Assembly: GCA_032158295.1 (NCBI GenBank) | Contig: CM063256.1 | Location: forward strand, 992,001 to 1,056,000 | DNA length: 64,000 nucleotides | DNA from: Pycnopodia helianthoides | Taxonomy: Eukaryota > Echinodermata > Asteroidea > Forcipulatida > Asteriidae | Reading direction: 5' to 3' | In this document: positions 58,300-64,000 of the stretch, one piece after another | Numbering within the stretch: position 1 is the stretch's first letter | Layout: each line of letters begins with the position of its first letter | The notes under the pieces: generated by a model | Databases searched by the model: none | Told to the model about the DNA's origin: nothing | What the model saw: the letters and a program-made list of their open reading frames with translations, nothing else | Made by a program: the position numbers and the translations under genes

Positions 58300-61200
58300 T
58301 TACTTGGGTTAGCTTGTTGCTCACAAGAGGTTTTGAAAAGGAAATCTGCAGAGAATTTTAGGAAAGATACTTCTGATGAGCGTGCTAGGATTGGCACTAT
58401 AGTGGCAGGTGTCAAACTTTTATTTTTGTAAAAATGTAGACACATTATTACGATTAGGAAATGAGCCTTGTCATTTTGCACCGAGTAAATTATCATATAC
58501 TATGATCAAATTATTGTACGAAATACAAAATCGCGACGCTAAAGCAAAAACGATAAATATCTACCATTTGAAAATAATTGAGGCCCTTTTGTGAATGCAG
58601 TCGTTCTGGCGAATGTAGCTAAGCATGGAAAAGGCACTTACATATATGAATAACAATAACATATATGAAGTCCTATTTCCTTTACCTTTGGTTTACCTTT
58701 GACATTTTTATGCAGGTACCATTAAAAAGTTTACGGATAATAGTGCCAGTGCACTGGGCAACTACAGCGCTACAGGCTAACCAATTACCACAATAGTACC
58801 CCCCCCCCTTCAAATAAGTTTCTTATGTCAGACAGCTGGTGAGTCACGTGACGGCTGGCCCCTATTGTTAGGGCATCGGGGGAACACCTGTTTCTGGTTC
58901 TGTGCCAACCTTTGTTTACCTTTATGCATGAGGTTTTACCGATTGAACTTTTCCTCAAAGGACTTTGCAAAGTATTGATTGTTGGGATAAGTGTATTCAA
59001 GGTAAGCCGTCCTGCACGCTTTAGTGGGTACGCGTGGCAGGAGCCTTGTTATTTTAGTTTTTTAACAAACAGTATGTGACCGGTCACACTTGAATGGCCA
59101 GGCCGGATTTGCCGGCTTAAAACGGAACTAATAAGGGGTCGTATTTTCTCCTTTTTTTTCTCAACAACAATCATACAACTAAATTATTTTTGGAGTGATC
59201 TTTATGCTATTTTAAAAATCGAAATAGACATGTAAACTATACACAAACTCGTGGCCCTTTCCCCCTCTAAAATTATCGATTGTAAACTTGTCAATTTTGT
59301 GTATCTCGTTTTGCATTATCGTACTGTTGTACTATGTGTGCACGATTTTCGAGCTTTTCAATATAAAAACAGTATGAACTACAAAACGGAAATGATAAGG
59401 AACCTTTATCAGTATAGTTTGTTATTTGGTCGTCTATGCCACCAAACATAAATCAAAACAATGTGGAAGTAGCATTATACAATTGGAAGTTTTAAAGGAA
59501 AAAAGGATAAATTAATGCATATTTTATTTGCAATCACTCGTTTTGTTTAGCACTAGTAAGATTGCAAACTTATACAGACACATTAAGCTGTACTTGGTGT
59601 GCAGTTTGTATTGGGGAAATTTCTCCGTTTGGAGTAATGTCATTATTGAAATTTTACAAAAATATTTAAAAACCCAGTGTCGTGTTTCTCTTGTGTTGTT
59701 TTCAACACCCATCCTTCCCCGTATAGTGCGTTGGTGTTTGGGACTGAGAATGAGTGCGCTTTGTATGCCAGTCTTGTATCCGTTGGCGTAGAACTTTCAA
59801 ATATCCATCACATTTGTTTATTATGGTATTACATATACCATTGAACCAATACCAATGGCTTGTTTTTTAATCAACAGTTGACTTTTAAGAAGTGACTATC
59901 CTTTAGGTTTCTACGAACTGTGGCTAATAGATTTCAGGCAGGAGTTTTCTTGACTTGGCTCAATGTCTTGGTGCAAACTTGCCCTAAATGTATTTGGGCA
60001 TCGAGTTAAAATCTCAGATATCCTACGGATATCTATAAGTGCTATTTTGCTGCTATTTGTTTCTCATGAAGACCACGTCACTCGATATCCTAATTAATGA
60101 TGAACCACATATACTTCTATGTGCTTGTTAAATGTTTGAACTTTTAGAGGGTCCAATTGGCGTAATCCGTATGTGATCAACGCCTTTGTCACGCGCACTG
60201 ACATGGGTTTCGTCTCGGTGGTAGGCTTTAAGAAGGAAGTGGATGAATACTATTATAAAAGGAGGGGTCAACAAGTGGCACGATGGCGCCACCAAAGTGC
60301 ATAATGAGGCATGACGGAAAGCGAGTCTCAAAACTGCTTAATTGGAGAGATTCTCATTAGTGATTATAATGAAGAGTAATTTATTCCAAACCATCGGTCA
60401 CAATGACCTTTGACTAAACTCAACACAATGTGACAGAATAAGATCTCGCTCTCACGCCACTTTTTTTATGCTACCTATATGAATTATTTATGTTTAAGTG
60501 TATTTCAGGAGCTACCGTTAGCCTTCAAATTAATTTATGTATGTTCAGTTAAAAATATCACAATGTTGAATAAACTGGGTTCTAAGTCTCTACCTTTTGG
60601 GAAACATAGAACTCACTAGAAGGATCGGGAGATTAAACTTTGGGTTTGAGAAAATCAAATACTAATCGAAAATCGTTGATGTATGAGGACTTGATATACA
60701 TTTGCATTTTGTCGAGATAAAAATAAAACTTATAAATGGCACAGAAGGTGAAAATGTCAAAACACCCGAGACTTTTCACGATTCCTCAAAATTCCTCACC
60801 TGTCACAACATCCGCAAACAAGCGTCTGTCCCAAACATCCGTCTTTATGAAACATTGATTACGGTCGGTACCGGGTCTTTCATTAGTTGTTCCAGTTTAA
60901 TAAACACACTATAACCTAAAGACTACCCCGAACGTGATTTGGATTTAGATGTTGAACATGTTAAAATTCTGACGTGGTTAACCTTTCAGCACAATAGGGT
61001 TGAACAGTGAAAAGGGTGGCCTATAAAATAAGGGGGGTCCGTGTGCTTATTTTTCTAAATAACATATTTTTATAAGCAGTACCTGGAAATAGCACAATAA
61101 TGTGCCATTTGTGCTGTATCCCATGTTTGCCATTTAGTTGTTACACACAAAGTTAAATCGTAAAAAGGGTTCTGGCTTTTCTCGGGTAGCCACGCTTTCA

Positions 61201-61358
61201 TTCCATGTAAGTGAATAGAATAGAAGTTGAGATGGGGCTACTGAAGTCAGACATGTTTATGCGACCAATTATGGAAGGGTTTTGGCTTGGGTTAGCCACC
61301 TTGCTCTATGAGTTTATGTGATTGATTGTTCACAAAACTTTGATTGTGTAGATATATT
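58300..61358. other. No gene supported; TAAT-rich block at 60.3-60.4 kb
   Basis: A C run lies at about 58799-58808. At 60335-60420, CTTAATTGG, CATTAGTGATTATAATG and GTAATTTATTCC are followed by TGACCTTTGACT (DR1-like). This is enhancer-like only by pattern. No frame has a recognisable domain. Confidence 0.4.
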
Positions 61359-61599
61359 GGGGATCAGGTTGGCTCGGTGGTTTCGTTCCCATGCCTTGCA
61401 CCTCTGTGGACCCTGGTTCACATTTCACCTCAGACCGTAGCCTTGCCATGTGGACTGGGTTTTCAATCCCTTCCTGATTGCATGGGGTTTCCCCATTTGG
61501 GGTTTTCCTTTCACATCTGAAACTGACATTTCATCTCGTTTCCTATTCATCTTGTTATTGACGCTAATTGTGCAGTTGGATGTGTAATAATAAATACAT
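61359..61599 (+). mobile_element. tRNA-derived SINE, GGTTGGCTC family, copy 3 (full length)
   Basis: GGATCAGGTTGGCTCGGTGG heads a 241-bp element. The B-box region is diverged (CCTGGTTCACATTTC). The body GGGTTTTCCTTTCACATCTG is shared with 8.9 kb, and it ends in GTAATAATAAATACATT. Confidence 0.75.
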
Positions 61600-62882
61600 T
61601 GAACACATTATAACTTTTCAGTTGCCGATATTACTTTTGTCCAGAGAATTTGGTTTTAACCACCGTTTGGTTGTGAATACTTACGCCATTAACCCATTAC
61701 CAAGATTGTACTCAAATAAGATGTATTGAACCAGATTCTAACCATTGTAGTTGTACATACACAAATAATAATTAACGAGATGCATTTCAATATGCGCGTA
61801 TGATTTATAATTACGTCTGAATAGAAGGATGGAATACATCCGATAAATGTGGGACTATAGGTTGGATTGGTTATCCAAGCTGGAAATGCGTCCATTTGAG
61901 GAAATAATGATCGATTAATTTTAAAGTGGGGGAAAATAAAAGGCTGCGTTTATCATTTTCTCAATTGCATGGTGTGTATTTTGAAAACCGGGGAACTCAG
62001 TTTAGAGGTCAAGTACAGGGTCGTGGTAATCATCGACAACAATTGTTAGTTCCAATATTGAATCTCACTGATGATAAAGTTTGACCTGTACAACCCTTCT
62101 CATAAAAAACAATTAACTACATATTTAATGTGGTCTTTAAAAAAAGATTCATGTAAACTCGCAACCTCGAGTCCATAACTCCTCTAACTCTTAGCTGCAG
62201 TTTGCTTTTAAAGTCGATTCGATTTTTCGTTCAGGCTCAGTATGGTTTGAGATCGATCATGATTGTGCGTGTCCCCCATTTCATTTCCTGTGTACAAAAA
62301 AGTAGCGTTAATCCTCGCAGTCAGTCGTCCTGTGTATGGCAGAGGCAGAGCATCTTAAGTTATAGTCTCTGGACATATAGAGGTTTTTTCTGGAGTGAAA
62401 GATGTGCTGTAGTATGACTCTTGACTTGACCTGAACATGTACTAAGCCTGTTTTTCATTCACCTCTGTATATGGGAATAAATGTTGAACTCAGGGAGGAT
62501 TTGTAGTGTGGTTTGTCTCAGGCTTTTTTTCCCGAAAGTCACACATTGGATATTATACAAGATCGTATTTGGGGGGAACTGAAACCAAAATAGTATTCAA
62601 TGAATTTTTTTCGGGGTAGGTCTCCGTTCAGTTTTGTAGAAAATGTATCAGTTGATTAGTGTGATGAAAACATTAATTTTGTGACCAGGAAAGAAACACT
62701 ATTGTAAGTTTGTTCGTTCCTGTAAAATGTTTTATCCGGACACAATATAGGGAGGGGATTTAATAGCAATCGTTGGACACAAATAATTGTTTCCAAACAG
62801 GCTATCGTTTTACGATTTTGTTTCTTCGAATTAACACCGGCTACACGGTTCTTTCATATTCAGAGTGTGTTTAATGGTTTAA
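61600..62882. other. No gene supported
   Basis: Short frames only. Nothing recognised. Confidence 0.45.
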
Positions 62883-63173
62883 ATGAATGCCATTCATCCC
62901 CCTGACCTCGACGTCACACAACAAACTATTGACTGCGACACAGCCGAACGTGAACATGACCCGGCGCTCACCTCACCCAACTCCCCCAGGCGGGCAGGCC
63001 CACAGACCGGCAGGCCCTTGACCAGTATACTCGCTTCAAATAATCATTTACCTCACGGTTGGTCTGCCAATATTGTACAGTGTGTTGTACAGTTTCTTCG
63101 AATGGTCGACCTTCGAGACTGTCACATGTTATTTTGTCATAATCACTTGCACTATTACGGGTTTATAAAATAA
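62883..63173 (+). CDS. Candidate coding start, 96 codons, unknown protein
   Basis: A true ATG frame begins MNAIHPPDLDVTQQTIDCDT. Its first about 60 codons are unusually GC-rich for this window, with many C-ending codons, and rich in D, P, S and R (SPNSPRRAGPQTGRPLTS). This would fit the disordered N-terminus of a regulatory protein. The last third turns AT-rich and looks like read-through. A splice donor in the right place is not obvious. The minus strand of the same block also has a long open stretch ending at GAG followed by GTGAGC. I recognise no family. Confidence 0.2.
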   Translation: MNAIHPPDLDVTQQTIDCDTAEREHDPALTSPNSPRRAGPQTGRPLTSILASNNHLPHGWSANIVQCVVQFLRMVDLRDCHMLFCHNHLHYYGFIK

Positions 63174-63238
63174 TAACTGCCACTGTGCTTTGAATAATGT
63201 ATCAGTGTCGAGTCGACTCGTCTTGCAACGGAGCAAGG

Positions 63239-63511
63239 TTAGGAAGCCATTGTTAATGCGAAAAACATGTAAAATAACATAGCAGGTTCAACTGCAGGTG
63301 AGCACCTGTCACTAAAGTCGCAGAACGGATTTAATTTAGACTTCGGATATAATTTCACATGCTTAAAGACAAAATATGATTTGTAATTATCAGGCCAAAT
63401 TTGGATAAGTCTCAAATCTGAAAACACACAGATTATAAAGTTAATACCAGTGACAATAATCCAGAGAAATATTAAGCCTGGAAAACTTTTTTTAAGTCGA
63501 GAAGACAGCAT
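63239..63511 (-). CDS. Candidate short membrane-anchored protein or first coding exon
   Basis: From ATG at 63511-63509 the frame runs 90 codons to TAA. It begins MLSSRLKKSFPGLIFLWIIV. Residues 5-8 are basic and residues 11-31 are strongly hydrophobic, the pattern of a type II signal anchor as in Golgi glycosyl- or sulfotransferases. The next part is soluble, with one cysteine near residue 64. Two other readings exist. A pyrimidine-rich acceptor lies at 63418 and a weak donor (GTGCTC) at 63305, so 63306-63417 could be an internal exon in the same frame. Or the frame is chance. The family is not identified. Confidence 0.28.
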   Translation of the reverse strand: MLSSRLKKSFPGLIFLWIIVTGINFIICVFSDLRLIQIWPDNYKSYFVFKHVKLYPKSKLNPFCDFSDRCSPAVEPAMLFYMFFALTMAS

Positions 63512-63523
63512 TGAAGATCCCAA

Positions 63524-64000
63524 ACCATCGCTGTTTCATTAACGATTGTTTCAGTCACAATTAGCACGTGTATGCTTACAAAGTCCCTGTCAAACAAAAC
63601 ATACCGGTTTTTCATTTTGCCTTCACCAAAATAGGACCAACAGTTTGATGAAGTTTGATGGTGTTGTTCAATGTAGGAATAGAATGCAATTTACTCTTCG
63701 CGAAACCGCTGATGTACCATACCTTTAACACTGTTGTTTCTTGAAAATAGATTAAAAACAATATTGTATGGCATCGTTAGATGTCAGTAAAATAATATCA
63801 GTAAGCTTCCCAAGTTAAAACAGGCTGATCACTGTTGAGGAAAGCTCTGCACCACACTGCAGTGGCTGCCAAACAATTTCATTTCGTTGAACAGCTCATC
63901 AGTGGAAGATTAAGATTTCAAATTAATTTTCAGGGGAAAAGAACCCCAGATCACGTACACTTTGAAGGCTGTGTTAATGGTTTGCCAATGTGATGTCTCA
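63524..64000. other. No gene seen
   Basis: AT-rich sequence to the window end. Nothing recognised. Confidence 0.45.

Overview
This is eukaryotic, mostly non-coding DNA. There is no dense run of open frames, no operon and no rRNA. The sequence is AT-rich and carries tRNA-derived SINEs, retrotransposon-style 3' tails and many short inverted-repeat elements. Several of these elements match, from memory, dispersed repeats of sea stars: the AGGCACTGGACAC family, the GGGCCCAATTTCATAGAGC hairpin family and the GGCTGTGTCCAAATTGGCGG family. My best guess is an asteroid echinoderm close to Asterias. This is recognition from memory, not a database result.

Layout. 1-2.1 kb is plain AT-rich DNA. 2.3-3.2 kb is a repeat cluster: a 169-bp hairpin element, a tRNA-like SINE split by a 381-bp TTAA element, and a GGCTGTGTCC element. 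3.2-14.6 kb is mainly unique sequence with one SINE at 8.9 kb, a CA microsatellite and a few weak exon-like windows. 14.6-22.9 kb holds SINEs, a TTAA element, a cluster of AATCTACA inverted repeats, a 343-bp element with 17-bp inverted ends, a C-rich strand-skewed tract and an old duplication. 24.1-25.1 kb is a young satellite: about 4.3 copies of a 230-bp unit built around a hairpin element. 28-46 kb is intron- or gene-desert-like DNA with many short DNA elements, including two same-family TTAA elements 1.3 kb apart. 46.6-64 kb is poorer in repeats and has several compact GC-richer blocks. One, at 52.7-52.9 kb, looks like a promoter with a CCAAT box and a ZNF143/STAF-type site.

Coding content. 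I recognise no protein family. I list a few weak exon or ORF candidates, marked as such. The best is a minus-strand frame near 63.3-63.5 kb with a short basic N-terminus and one hydrophobic segment. The window is most simply read as large introns or intergenic DNA.

Mobile elements. Nearly all are short and lack their own transposase, so they must have been moved by proteins encoded elsewhere. Three families share TTAA target duplications and AGG ends, which points to a piggyBac-like mobiliser. The SINEs would depend on a LINE reverse transcriptase that is not present here.
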